From Vogesella sp. XCS3 (GTDB lineage: Bacteria; Pseudomonadota; Gammaproteobacteria; Burkholderiales; Chromobacteriaceae): 64,000 nt of DNA. The position numbers and the translations under genes were made by a program. The stretch spans positions 2,261,501 through 2,325,500 of the forward strand of contig NZ_CP085530.1 of NCBI RefSeq assembly GCF_020616155.1, in the 5' to 3' direction. The notes under the pieces are model-generated. The model ran no database searches, had not been told where the DNA came from, and saw nothing but the letters and a program-made list of their open reading frames with translations. Below are positions 16,242 through 26,216 of the stretch, piece by piece. Positions within the stretch are counted from its first letter, which is position 1. Each line of letters starts with the position of its first letter.

Positions 16242-17765
16242 CTACAGGCTGTCCACGTCCTGCAAATAGGCCTCGGCCTGCGCCAACAACGCCTGGCGGG
16301 CACCCTCGTCCATCTTGCGCCAGCTGGCGTACGGCATCGCCAGCCGGGGGTTGGCCGCAAGCTTGGCCTCGTGCCGCGCCAGAAAGTGCCAGTACAGGCT
16401 GTTGAACGGGCAGGCACCGGGGCCGGTTTTCTGCTTTACCACGTAGCGGCACTGCGCACAGTGGTCGCCCATGCGTGCCAGGTACGCACCGCCCGACACG
16501 TACGGTTTGCTGGCCATGAAGCCGCCGTCCGCCCACTGGCTCATGCCACGCGTATTGGGCTGCTCCACCCACTCGAAGGCATCGATGTAGATGCCCAGGT
16601 ACCAGGCGTCTACCTCGTCCGGATGGCAACCCAGCAGCAGCGCGATATTGCCGGTGACCATCAGGCGCTGGATATGGTGGGCGTAAGCGTGCTGCAGGCT
16701 ACCCTGCACTGCCTGCGCCACGCAGGCCATGCCGGTATCGCCGTCCCAGAACCAACGCGGCAGCGGCCGCTGATGCTGCAGCGCATTAACGCTACCGAAA
16801 TCCGGTCGTGCCCAATACACGCCGCGTACGTATTCACGCCAGCCCAGAATCTGGCGGATAAAACCCTCTACGCTAGAGAGCGGCAGCGTCGGGTCGCTAC
16901 GCCAGGCGGCTTCCGCGGCGTGTACCACCTCGTGCGGTGACAGCATTTTGGTATTCAGCACAAAGCTCAGCCCGCTGTGAAACAGCCAGGCCTCGCCGTG
17001 CACCAGCGCGTCCTGGTAGCGGCCAAAATGGCGCAGCCGCTGCTGGAGGAAATCGGCCAGCCAGGCGCGCGCCTCGCGCCGTGTCAGCGGCCACGGCAAG
17101 GCGTCTGGCCGGGGGGCACCTAGCGTCTGCACGCCGGCATCGACCATCTCTTGCCACAACGCGCTCAGGTCATGGGCGGCAAACGGCCACGGTGCCAGCG
17201 CCACCTCGCCGCGGTAAGGCTCGCGGTTGGCCGCATCGTAGTTCCACTGCCCGCCCTCCGGCTTGCCGGCGGCGTCCAGCAGCACGCTGTGCTGCTGGCG
17301 CATGCGCCTGTAGAAGGTTTCCATGCGCCAGCCCTTGCTGCCGAACAGCCGCGCCGCCTCGTCACGGGTGGTGTAGAAATGCTCGCTGTCTACCTGCGTC
17401 AGCGGCAGGCCAAGCTGTTGCGGCAGCGCGGCCAGCAGCGCATCGACACGGCGCTCGTCGGCCAGCTGGCAGGCCAGGCTGGTGGCGCCATACTGCGCGG
17501 CCAACCACGCCAGGTTGGCGGCAAAATCGTGGCGGTTGGCCGCATCGCCAATGTGCAGGTAGTGCACACTGTGGCCAGCCGCCTGCAGCGCCTCGGCAAA
17601 GCGGCGCATGGCGGCAAACACGGCCAGCACCTTCTGCGCGTGGTGACGCACGTAGTCGGTTTCGCTGCGCGTTTCCATCAGCACGTACACCACGTCGTCG
17701 CGGCGTTCGCGGTACCAGCTGTGGGCAGCGTTGAGCTGGTCGCCCAGAATCAGGCGCAGTTGCAT
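16242..17765 (-). CDS. Iron-sulfur bacterial photolyase/cryptochrome (PhrB-like)
   Basis: 507-residue member of the deoxyribodipyrimidine photolyase-related family (FeS-BCP), which includes bacterial (6-4) photolyases with a 4Fe-4S cluster as well as FAD. Four cysteines, C348, C436, C439 and C452 (TGMACVAQ, HCAQC, GPGACPFN), have the spacing of the PhrB cluster ligands. The N-terminus MQLRLILGDQLNAAHSW is typical and is preceded by GGAG; the longer frame is rejected. It likely acts in light-driven DNA repair, though a photosensory role is possible. Confidence 0.88.
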   Translation of the reverse strand: MQLRLILGDQLNAAHSWYRERRDDVVYVLMETRSETDYVRHHAQKVLAVFAAMRRFAEALQAAGHSVHYLHIGDAANRHDFAANLAWLAAQYGATSLACQLADERRVDALLAALPQQLGLPLTQVDSEHFYTTRDEAARLFGSKGWRMETFYRRMRQQHSVLLDAAGKPEGGQWNYDAANREPYRGEVALAPWPFAAHDLSALWQEMVDAGVQTLGAPRPDALPWPLTRREARAWLADFLQQRLRHFGRYQDALVHGEAWLFHSGLSFVLNTKMLSPHEVVHAAEAAWRSDPTLPLSSVEGFIRQILGWREYVRGVYWARPDFGSVNALQHQRPLPRWFWDGDTGMACVAQAVQGSLQHAYAHHIQRLMVTGNIALLLGCHPDEVDAWYLGIYIDAFEWVEQPNTRGMSQWADGGFMASKPYVSGGAYLARMGDHCAQCRYVVKQKTGPGACPFNSLYWHFLARHEAKLAANPRLAMPYASWRKMDEGARQALLAQAEAYLQDVDSL

Positions 17766-17827
17766 GGCAGGCTCCAAAACAAACGGCCCGCCTGCGTGGC
17801 GAGCCGTGTGGTAACGAATAAAGGGGC

Positions 17828-18244
17828 TTACACCGCTTCGTCGTCTTCCTTGCGCTGGCGGCGCTGGTCGCGCGTGCTTTCGGCTACGCGCACAATCACG
17901 TAAGCCACCATGGCGCACAGGAAGAACAGCAACATCACCCAGGAAATCTGCGACAGCGTGTCGATCACGGTGCGGTAGATTTCGATCGTCCAGCGCGGGC
18001 CGGTCAGCTCGATGGTCTGCTCGCGGCCGGTTTGCAGGTATTTCTGGATTTCATAGGTGCTGACACCACCGGACACGCCCACCACCACGATGGCAAAGCT
18101 CATGTACTTGCGCCAGGCGTCGGCCAGCTCAGGCCCGATGATGCTTTTGAGGATTTTCAGCACGGCGTCGCTGAAAAAGCGCGCCACCAGTACCGAGGTC
18201 AGCAGCGCAACGGCCAGCGTGACAACGAGCAAGGCGTAAAACAT
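17828..18244 (-). CDS. Small membrane protein of unknown function
   Basis: 138 residues with a hydrophobic N-terminal segment (about 2-24), a second near 48-63 and a third near 100-120, then a strongly charged tail (RDQRRQRKEDDEAV). No family or motif was recognised. It lies between the glutamine amidotransferase and photolyase genes on the same strand, with a gap of about 60 bases to the photolyase start. Confidence 0.75.
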   Translation of the reverse strand: MFYALLVVTLAVALLTSVLVARFFSDAVLKILKSIIGPELADAWRKYMSFAIVVVGVSGGVSTYEIQKYLQTGREQTIELTGPRWTIEIYRTVIDTLSQISWVMLLFFLCAMVAYVIVRVAESTRDQRRQRKEDDEAV

Positions 18245-18287
18245 GGTTTCTCCCTTTTGGTATGCCTATGGTTGGCTTGGCTGCATT

Positions 18288-19010
18288 CTACGCCGTAGCA
18301 GGCCCGGCCAGCAAAACGGCGAAGCGGCGCAGCAAGCTGGCCGCCTCTGGCGTGGGGCAAACCTGCTGTGCCAGCTGTGGTGGCTGCAGGCCGGCTTTTT
18401 CCAGCGCGGGTGCGGCTAGCTGGATAAAGTGGCGGGTGGAGTCGGCGTCGAATTCCGGGTGGAATTGCAGGCCCCAGCTATTGCCCAGGCGGAACGCGTG
18501 GTGCGGCTCCATCTCGTTACTGGCCAGCAGCGTGGCCCCCGGCGGCAGGCGCAGCACCGTTTGCCAATGGAAAGCGTTGGCCGCAAAGCGTGGCGGCAAG
18601 CCGCCCAGCAACGGGTCGGCAGCGGCGTGCTCGTGGCGCTGGATCTCTACCGAGCCGACCTCCGGCCCTTGCGGGTGGTAGCCCACCTCGCCGCCCAGCG
18701 CGTGCGCCAGCAGCTGGTGGCCAAAGCAGATGCCCAACAGCGGCAGCTGCGCGGCGTGGGCTTGGCGTAGCCAGGCGGCGGTCGCCTCGCTCCACGGCAG
18801 CCGGTCGCTCACCATCGCCAGCGAGCCGGTAATCACGGCACCGGCCACCTGGTCTACCGGCGGCAGCGTCTCGCCCGCCGCCACCCATACCACGCGCCAG
18901 CTACCGGGCTGCTCGCCCATTTCGCGCACGATCCAGTCTTCGAAACGGCCACGGTGGTCACGTACCGGGGTGCCCGGCTCGCCGGTCTTGATGATGAGTT
19001 TCTGCTTCAT
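18288..19010 (-). CDS. Class I glutamine amidotransferase-like protein
   Basis: 240-residue stand-alone GATase1 domain. The nucleophile elbow is GICFGHQL (Cys95) and the His-Glu pair sits in QFHPEF, so the hydrolytic triad is intact. Stand-alone proteins of this type are often labelled GMP synthase-like and include gamma-glutamyl peptide hydrolases; the substrate here cannot be assigned. It begins two bases after the ruvB stop, so it is probably in the same transcript. Confidence 0.85.
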   Translation of the reverse strand: MKQKLIIKTGEPGTPVRDHRGRFEDWIVREMGEQPGSWRVVWVAAGETLPPVDQVAGAVITGSLAMVSDRLPWSEATAAWLRQAHAAQLPLLGICFGHQLLAHALGGEVGYHPQGPEVGSVEIQRHEHAAADPLLGGLPPRFAANAFHWQTVLRLPPGATLLASNEMEPHHAFRLGNSWGLQFHPEFDADSTRHFIQLAAPALEKAGLQPPQLAQQVCPTPEAASLLRRFAVLLAGPATA

Positions 19011-19012
19011 GC

Positions 19013-20047
19013 TTACTCTTTTACCGGCAGACCAAAGTGCGTGTACGCCAGCGCGGTGGCCATACGGCCACGCGGGGTACGCTGCAAATAGCCCTGCTGG
19101 ATCAGATAGGGTTCGATCACGTCTTCGATGGTGTCAGTGGATTCGCCAATCGCCGCGCCCACGTTGTCCAGGCCTACCGGCCCGCCACCGAATTTGTCCA
19201 GTATGGCCTGAAGCAATTTGCGGTCCATCACGTCCAGCCCGGCCGGGTCCACGTCCAGCATCGCCAGCGCGGCGTCGGCCACCTCGGCGCTCACGACACC
19301 GTTAGCGCGCACCTCGGCGTAATCGCGCACGCGGCGCAGCAGGCGGTTGGCGATACGCGGTGTACCGCGGCTGCGGCGGGCGACTTCGAACGCCCCGTCG
19401 TCGGCCAGCTCTACATTCAGCAAGCCGGCCGAGCGGCTGACGATGCGCGTCAGTTCCTCGGCGTTGTAAAACTCCAGCCGCGCCACGATGCCGAAACGGT
19501 CGCGCAGCGGGTTGGTCAGCATGCCGGCGCGGGTGGTGGCGCCGATCAGCGTGAACGGCGGCAGGTCGATTTTTACCGAGCGCGCGGCCGGGCCTTCGCC
19601 GATCATGATGTCGATCTGGTAATCCTCCAGCGCCGGGTAGAGGATTTCTTCCACCACCGGGCTCAGGCGGTGGATCTCGTCGATGAACAGCACGTCGTGC
19701 GGTTCCAGATTGGTCAGCAGCGCCGCCAGGTCGCCCGCGCGCTCCAGCACCGGGCCGCTGGTCTGGCGCAGGTTCACGCCCATCTCGCGCGCCACGATGT
19801 GCGCCAGCGTGGTCTTGCCCAGGCCCGGCGGGCCGAACAGCAGCACGTGGTCTAGCGCCTCGCCACGCTTTTTGGCGGCTTCGATGAAGATTTCCAGCTG
19901 CTCGCGCGCCTTTTTCTGGCCCACGTACTCGTCCAGCATCTTGGGGCGCAGCGCGCGCTCCAGCGCCTCTTCCTGCTCGGAAGCGCGTTGCGGGGTAACA
20001 ATGCGGCGCTCGGGTGCGCCGCCGATCAGGTTATCGGTCTGGATCAT
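19013..20047 (-). CDS. ruvB: Holliday junction branch migration helicase RuvB
   Basis: AAA+ motor that drives branch migration with RuvA. The 344-residue protein has Walker [13 protein letters not shown], Walker [11 protein letters not shown], sensor GATTRAG and arginine-finger region LRDRFG, with the winged helix near the C-terminus (TPRGRMAT). I use the ATG giving [10 protein letters not shown]; the seven-codon extension starts at TTG. In this window ruvC, ruvA and ruvB are on one strand but separated by five other genes. Confidence 0.97.
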   Translation of the reverse strand: MIQTDNLIGGAPERRIVTPQRASEQEEALERALRPKMLDEYVGQKKAREQLEIFIEAAKKRGEALDHVLLFGPPGLGKTTLAHIVAREMGVNLRQTSGPVLERAGDLAALLTNLEPHDVLFIDEIHRLSPVVEEILYPALEDYQIDIMIGEGPAARSVKIDLPPFTLIGATTRAGMLTNPLRDRFGIVARLEFYNAEELTRIVSRSAGLLNVELADDGAFEVARRSRGTPRIANRLLRRVRDYAEVRANGVVSAEVADAALAMLDVDPAGLDVMDRKLLQAILDKFGGGPVGLDNVGAAIGESTDTIEDVIEPYLIQQGYLQRTPRGRMATALAYTHFGLPVKE

Positions 20048-20098
20048 GACGAAATCGCTAACAGGCAATGGGCTGATGTTACCACTGCAGGCCGGCTG

Positions 20099-20120
20099 CT
20101 GCGGCCAAGGTTGGCCGCAG
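20099..20120. repeat. Inverted pair of the dispersed repeat
   Basis: CTGCGGCCAA (reading 20099-20108) and TTGGCCGCAG (20111-20120) form 10-bp arms around GG. The right arm with its left flank is an exact 13-mer copy on the minus strand (20107-20119). It lies between the NYN gene stop and the ruvB start. Confidence 0.9.
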
Positions 20121-20144
20121 AGCGGCGCCGGTGGCGGCCGGCGC

Positions 20145-20912
20145 CTAGCGCCCGCCCTTGCGCCCCGGCTTCAGCCGGATGGACACACCACCACGGCCGC
20201 TGCTTGCCTTGTGTACCTCGAACCAGCCGGACTTCACCACCAGGTCGGATAGCTTGGCAAAGCCGTAGTTACGCGGGTCGAAGTCCGGCATCCACTGCCC
20301 CAGCAGGCTGCCCACGCCGCCCAGGTCGGCCCAGCCTTCGTCGTCGTCCATGCTTTCAATGCCCTTCTGGAACTGCGCACGCAGCTTTTTATCCAGCGGG
20401 CGCAGTACGCGGCTGGCCTGCGCGGCCTTGCCACTGCTGGCGGCCTCCTCCTTGCCGCCGGCGTCGTCTGCTTTACCCGCCTCGTCGGCCAGCGCCAGCA
20501 CTTCCACGTACACGAACTTGCTGCAGGCGTTGACGAAGGCGGCCGGGGTTTTCTCCTCGCCAAAGCCCCACACCTCCAACCCGTCTTCGCGCAGGCGGGT
20601 GGCCAGGCGGGAAAAATCGCTGTCGCTGGAGATCAGGCAAAAGCTCTGGTAGCGGCCGGAGTGCAGCATGTCCATGGCGTCGATCACCAGCGTGATGTCG
20701 GACGCGTTCTTGCCCTTGGTGTTGGGAAACTGCTGGATGGGGTGGATGGCAAAGCGCGCGCACAAGTCGCGCCAGGCTTTGTCGTGGCGGCTGAAGTCGC
20801 CGTACACGCGCTTGAGCGCCAGCACGCCCAGCTTGCCGGCTTCTTCCAGCACGTCTTCTATCCAGGCGGGCGACACATTGTCGGCGTCGATCAGCACAGC
20901 TACGTTGGGCAT
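20145..20912 (-). CDS. NYN-domain protein with C-terminal OST-HTH-like domain
   Basis: 255-residue LabA/DUF88-type protein. The N-terminal NYN (PIN-like) nuclease fold shows acidic residues in [21 protein letters not shown] and SSDSDFSRL. After an Ala/Lys-rich linker (about 150-180), a C-terminal region ([18 protein letters not shown]) resembles the OST-HTH/LOTUS RNA-binding fold. This architecture suggests RNA binding or cleavage. It lies in the run leading to ruvB; its partner is unknown. Confidence 0.85.
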   Translation of the reverse strand: MPNVAVLIDADNVSPAWIEDVLEEAGKLGVLALKRVYGDFSRHDKAWRDLCARFAIHPIQQFPNTKGKNASDITLVIDAMDMLHSGRYQSFCLISSDSDFSRLATRLREDGLEVWGFGEEKTPAAFVNACSKFVYVEVLALADEAGKADDAGGKEEAASSGKAAQASRVLRPLDKKLRAQFQKGIESMDDDEGWADLGGVGSLLGQWMPDFDPRNYGFAKLSDLVVKSGWFEVHKASSGRGGVSIRLKPGRKGGR

Positions 20913-20942
20913 GGGGTGTCCTTGCAGATAATCGTTGAATGT

Positions 20943-21689
20943 TCAGCGGCCGCCGGCCACGTCCAGCAGGTGGCCGGTGGTAAACGAGGCCTCGTCGGAC
21001 AGCAGCCACAGGATGGCGGCCGCCACTTCTTCGGGTTGGCCGCCACGCTGCATCGGGATGCCAGCCTTGACGCGGTCCACGCGGCCCGGCTCGCCGCCGT
21101 CGGCGTGCATGTCGGTGTAGATAAAGCCAGGGCGCACGCCGTTGACGCGTATGCCTTCGGCGGCGACTTCCTTGGCCAGGCCCAGCGTCAGCGTGTCCAG
21201 CGCGCCCTTGCTGGCGGCGTAATCGACGTACTCGCCGGGCGAGCCCAGCCGCGCCGCCGCCGATGACACATTGATGATGGCGCCGCCCTGCCCGCCCAGG
21301 CGGGTAGACAGCCGGCGTACCGCCTCGCGGCAGCACAGCAGCGGCCCCAGCACATTAGTGGCCAGTATGCGCTGCCAGCGCGCTACGTCCATGTCGACCA
21401 ACGGCATTTGCGGCGCCAGCACGCCGGCGTTGTTCACCAGCGCCGACAAGGGCCCCAACGCGGCCTCGGTGTCGACAAACAGGCGCAGCACGTCGGCCTC
21501 GTTGGCCACGTCGCCAGCCAGTGCCACTGCGCGGCCGCCGTCGGCGCGGATGGCGTCCACCACCGCCTGCGCGGCATCACGCTGGCGGTGGTAGTTGACC
21601 GCCACCGCCCAGCCACGGCGTGCGGCCAACTTGGCAGTAGCCGCGCCAATGCCACGGCTGGCACCGGTAATCAGCAGCACTTTCTGCAT
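20943..21689 (-). CDS. Short-chain dehydrogenase/reductase
   Basis: Classical SDR of 248 residues: cofactor motif TGASRGIG (8-15), NNAG, catalytic Ser in INVSSAAA, YAASK (Tyr and Lys) and the C-terminal TGHLLDVAGGR. The substrate is unknown. It is eight bases downstream of the ruvA stop and about 30 bases ahead of the NYN gene, in the same orientation. Confidence 0.92.
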   Translation of the reverse strand: MQKVLLITGASRGIGAATAKLAARRGWAVAVNYHRQRDAAQAVVDAIRADGGRAVALAGDVANEADVLRLFVDTEAALGPLSALVNNAGVLAPQMPLVDMDVARWQRILATNVLGPLLCCREAVRRLSTRLGGQGGAIINVSSAAARLGSPGEYVDYAASKGALDTLTLGLAKEVAAEGIRVNGVRPGFIYTDMHADGGEPGRVDRVKAGIPMQRGGQPEEVAAAILWLLSDEASFTTGHLLDVAGGR

Positions 21690-21697
21690 GACAAGCC

Positions 21698-22291
21698 CTA
21701 GCCTTTCATCAGGTTCTTCAGCGCCAAGCGCACGCCGTCGCTGACAGTCACGTCCAGCGGCAGGCCCTTGGTGGCGGCGGCGGCTTCCTTGTCGTTGTAA
21801 CCCAGCGCCAGCAGGGCGTTGACGATATCGCTCTTGTCGTCCGGCGTGGCAGCAAACGGCAGGCCACCGGGTACGGTGAGCGTGCTGCCGCTGGCCAGCT
21901 TGCCGCGCAGCTCCAGCACCAGGCGCTCGGCGGTTTTCTTGCCGATGCCGGGCACGCTGGACAGGCGCTTCAGGTCCTCGCTGGCCACGGCCACCGCCAG
22001 CTCGTCGGTGCTCATGCCGGACAGAATCGCCAGCGCGATCTTGGCGCCGATGCCGCTGACCTTGATCAGCTGGCGGAAGGTTTCGCGCTCGTCACGGCTG
22101 GCAAAGCCGTACAGCAGGTGCGCGTCTTCGCGCACCACCAGATGGGTGAACAGCGTGGTTTTCTGGCCCAGCGCCGGCAGCTGGTAGAAGGTAGTCATGG
22201 TGACATCGACGTCGTAACCAACGCCGTTGACGTCCACGGTGATTTGCGGCGGCAGTTTTTCGATAAGCGTACCGCTGAGTCGTCCGATCAT
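21698..22291 (-). CDS. ruvA: Holliday junction DNA helicase subunit RuvA
   Basis: Junction-binding tetramer subunit, 197 residues from the ATG giving [12 protein letters not shown], the family's standard start; the longer open frame through the UbiA-family gene is rejected. It shows the OB-fold N-terminus, two helix-hairpin-helix motifs ([13 protein letters not shown] and [13 protein letters not shown]) and a C-terminal domain that contacts RuvB. It follows the prenyltransferase gene by ten bases. Confidence 0.97.
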   Translation of the reverse strand: MIGRLSGTLIEKLPPQITVDVNGVGYDVDVTMTTFYQLPALGQKTTLFTHLVVREDAHLLYGFASRDERETFRQLIKVSGIGAKIALAILSGMSTDELAVAVASEDLKRLSSVPGIGKKTAERLVLELRGKLASGSTLTVPGGLPFAATPDDKSDIVNALLALGYNDKEAAAATKGLPLDVTVSDGVRLALKNLMKG

Positions 22292-22301
22292 GGGCTGTCT
22301 T

Positions 22302-23222
22302 TCACAAAGTTGGCCGCAGCCACAGGCTGGCAGCCAGCAACAAAGGGTAGAGGTTGGCCGCCATGATAGTGGGAATGATGGCGGCGCGCAGTTGCCGTTG
22401 CTGCAAGGCACGCCAGGCGCGCAGGTACAGCGGCAGCAGGCACAGCTGCCACGGCTGCCCGGCGGCCAGCGGCAAAGCCAGCGCCAGCACCGCCAGCAGC
22501 AGGTAGCCGCGCACCGCAGCCGGGTGACCCAGGCGCACCACCCAGTGGCGCTTGCCGGCCAGCGCGTCGGCGTCGCGGTCGGGAAACTGGTTGGCAAACA
22601 GCAGCAAGGCAGCGGCCACGCCGTAACCGGCGGCCAGCCACGGCAGCCCGGCCGGCGCTGGTGCCTGCAATACCTGCAGCACGCCCAGCGGCAGCAGGGC
22701 AAAACACAGCGCCACCGTCAGCTCGCCCAGACCACGGCTGTTCAGCCGCAACGGCGGGGCGGAATAGCCCCAGCCCAGCACCACACCGATCAGGCCGGTA
22801 TAGAACAAACCCGCGCCGGCTTGCCACACCAGCCACAAACCGCCCGCGCTCACCAGCGCAAACAAACCACCTGCCAGCCACGCCATCTGCCGCCGGCTCA
22901 GCACGCCGGCCTGGATAAAACGGCTACCGCCGGTAAACGGGTATTCGCGCTGCAGGTTGGCCGCATCGCTGCCGTTGTCGTGGTCGGCCACGTCGTTGAT
23001 CACGTTCACCGCCGCGTGGCACAGCAAAGCCAGCAACAGCGCCAGCAGCGCCTGCGGCCAACCCTGCACTAGCGCCTGCGGGCCCGCCAGCACCATGCCC
23101 AGCAACACGCCGCCCAGCGTCAGCGTCAGGAAAGCCGGGCGCGTGGCCAACAGCCAGCGCGCCGGGTGCGCCAGCAGCGCGGACAGGTCGGTTTCAGTGG
23201 CATGAGGTGTAGACAGGTGCAT
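22302..23222 (-). CDS. UbiA/MenA-family prenyltransferase
   Basis: 306-residue integral membrane protein of the UbiA superfamily, with about eight hydrophobic segments. Both Mg-prenyl-diphosphate motifs are visible: NDVADHD (about 76-82) and DRDAD (about 215-219). The overall pattern ([25 protein letters not shown]) is most like MenA, the 1,4-dihydroxy-2-naphthoate prenyltransferase of menaquinone synthesis, but no other men gene is nearby. The aromatic acceptor therefore stays open. It sits between the CopD-like and ruvA genes. Confidence 0.85.
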   Translation of the reverse strand: MHLSTPHATETDLSALLAHPARWLLATRPAFLTLTLGGVLLGMVLAGPQALVQGWPQALLALLLALLCHAAVNVINDVADHDNGSDAANLQREYPFTGGSRFIQAGVLSRRQMAWLAGGLFALVSAGGLWLVWQAGAGLFYTGLIGVVLGWGYSAPPLRLNSRGLGELTVALCFALLPLGVLQVLQAPAPAGLPWLAAGYGVAAALLLFANQFPDRDADALAGKRHWVVRLGHPAAVRGYLLLAVLALALPLAAGQPWQLCLLPLYLRAWRALQQRQLRAAIIPTIMAANLYPLLLAASLWLRPTL

Positions 23223-23288
23223 GGCGGGGCCTCGGACGATTCATCCTTTCAGCATACGGCAAGGGCGCTGCCAGCGTCAGCACGGGCG

Positions 23289-23765
23289 TCAAACCAGGCG
23301 CCAGCCGCCGTGGGCGCCCGCCACGCCGGCCAGCACCGCCGCCAGGCTCAAGCCCAGCAGCGCCACGTGCAGCCACTGCACCCGTGCCATGGTGCCCGCC
23401 GGGTCGCGCTGCGCACGCTGCTTCAGCCAGCGGTGGACAATAAACGGCTCCAGCACGAACAGCATCAGGAAGAACGGCAGCCAGGCGGCGATCATCAGGT
23501 GCAGCCAGCCGGTATCGCGCAGCCGCGCCCAGCTATCGGTGCTGTGCAGCATCCAGCCGGCACTGGCCAGCGCCAGCAACACCCAGAAGCGCGCCTGCGC
23601 GACGAAGCGGTGCTCCACATCCTCGAACATGGCGTATTGCTGGTCAGCAGGAAAACGGCGGCGGATGGCCGGGATCAACACCGTGGTGACAAAGCCGACA
23701 CCGCCCACCCACATCACGATGGCAAGGACGTGCAGCGCACGGGCAATGGCGTAGTCGTTCCACAT
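23289..23765 (-). CDS. CopD-like four-helix membrane protein
   Basis: 158 residues with four hydrophobic helices and several histidines (ARALHVLAIVMWVGG, RVQWLHVALLG), resembling the CopD/DUF2269-type membrane fold. A metal or haem role is possible but not shown. A GGAG ribosome-binding site precedes the ATG. It lies between ruvC and the UbiA-family gene. Confidence 0.75.
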   Translation of the reverse strand: MWNDYAIARALHVLAIVMWVGGVGFVTTVLIPAIRRRFPADQQYAMFEDVEHRFVAQARFWVLLALASAGWMLHSTDSWARLRDTGWLHLMIAAWLPFFLMLFVLEPFIVHRWLKQRAQRDPAGTMARVQWLHVALLGLSLAAVLAGVAGAHGGWRLV

Positions 23766-23786
23766 GGCAGGCTCCGGTCAACAAGA

Positions 23787-23799
23787 AAGGTTGGCCGCA
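23787..23799 (-). repeat. 13-base dispersed repeat, exact copy
   Basis: AAGGTTGGCCGCA on the plus strand, in the 86-base gap between ruvC and the CopD-like gene. Confidence 0.9.
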
Positions 23800-23851
23800 G
23801 TATGCCGCCAGCGCGCCGCGCCGGCCTTGGCCTGGCTCAAGCCCAGGGCAA

Positions 23852-25083
<1,232 letters not shown>

Positions 25084-26130
25084 TTACTGGTCCGACGCGA
25101 TGCGGGTGTGGCTGAACACCGACTGGATGCTGTCGTCGTTGTCTTCTTCGTCCAGCCCCACCAGATCGGCCAGCAGCTGGAACAACGGCAGCAGCTCGCC
25201 GTAGCGGCGGGTGGCTTTCTTGAGGTAGCGCAGGATGCGCGGAATCTCGGCCAGGTACTGCGTCTTGCCGTCGCGGTGCGCCAGGCGGGCAAACAGGCCG
25301 ACAATCTTGAGGTGGCGCTGGATGCCGGCCCACTCGAAGTCGCGGTAGAAGTCGTCGATCTGCGCCGGTACCGGCAGGCCGGCGGCGCGGGCTTTTTCCC
25401 AGTAACGCACCACGACGTCCAGCACGAATTCTTCGTCCCAGCCGATGTAGGCGTCGCGCAGCAGCGACACCAGGTCGTAGGCGATAGGGCCATATACCGC
25501 GTCCTGGAAGTCCAGCACTGCCGGCTGGCCAGGGGTAAGCATCAGGTTGCGCACGGTGAAGTCGCGGTGCATGAACACCTTGGCCTGGGCGTCGATAGCG
25601 GGCAGCAGCACGTTGATGCCGGCGTCCCACAACTTGCGCTGGGCAAAAGTCAGCGGCTTGCCCAGCTCTTTGCTGGCGTACCACTCCGGCAGCAGGTTGA
25701 CTTCGCGCAGCTGGAAGGCGCGGTCGAATTCGGGCAACACGCCCGGCTGGCTGAGCTTCTGGATGGCGACCAGGGTGTCTACCGCCTCCAGCAGCAGGTG
25801 CTTGTGCACCAGTGTGCGTTCATCGTGCTGCAGCGCGGCCAGATAGGTGATCTTGCCCATGTCCTGCAGCAGCATAAAGCCTTGCGCGGCATCGCGGGCA
25901 TAAATGGCCGGCACGTTGGCCGCAGGGGCAAACAGCTCGCGCACGCTGACGAAGCTGTCGGTGTTCTTGTGCTCGGGCGGGGCATCCATCACGATGCGGG
26001 TGCTGCCGTCGGCCAGTGTGGCGCGGAAGTATCGGCGGAAATCGGCGTCGGCTGCGGCAAACTCTACCGCCAGCTCCTGGCCGGGAAACTGCGTGGCCAG
26101 CCACGCCTTCAGGGCTTCTAATCGCTGCAT
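25084..26130 (-). CDS. amgK: Anomeric MurNAc/GlcNAc kinase AmgK
   Basis: Aminoglycoside-phosphotransferase-fold kinase that phosphorylates MurNAc at C1, upstream of MurU in peptidoglycan recycling. In 348 residues the catalytic loop FMHRDFTVRNLML and the metal motif VLDFQDAVYGP are clear. I start at the ATG giving MQRLEALKAW; the 52-codon upstream extension crosses the promoter region. It diverges from lptD across about 90 bases, an arrangement seen in many Gram-negative genomes. Confidence 0.93.
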   Translation of the reverse strand: MQRLEALKAWLATQFPGQELAVEFAAADADFRRYFRATLADGSTRIVMDAPPEHKNTDSFVSVRELFAPAANVPAIYARDAAQGFMLLQDMGKITYLAALQHDERTLVHKHLLLEAVDTLVAIQKLSQPGVLPEFDRAFQLREVNLLPEWYASKELGKPLTFAQRKLWDAGINVLLPAIDAQAKVFMHRDFTVRNLMLTPGQPAVLDFQDAVYGPIAYDLVSLLRDAYIGWDEEFVLDVVVRYWEKARAAGLPVPAQIDDFYRDFEWAGIQRHLKIVGLFARLAHRDGKTQYLAEIPRILRYLKKATRRYGELLPLFQLLADLVGLDEEDNDDSIQSVFSHTRIASDQ

Positions 26131-26216
26131 AGTCGCGTATACCAGTAAATTGGGTACAATGCAGCGATTGTAACCGCTTTGCCCGGCCCCAACACGCGCC
26201 GGGCCGACACTGCCCG

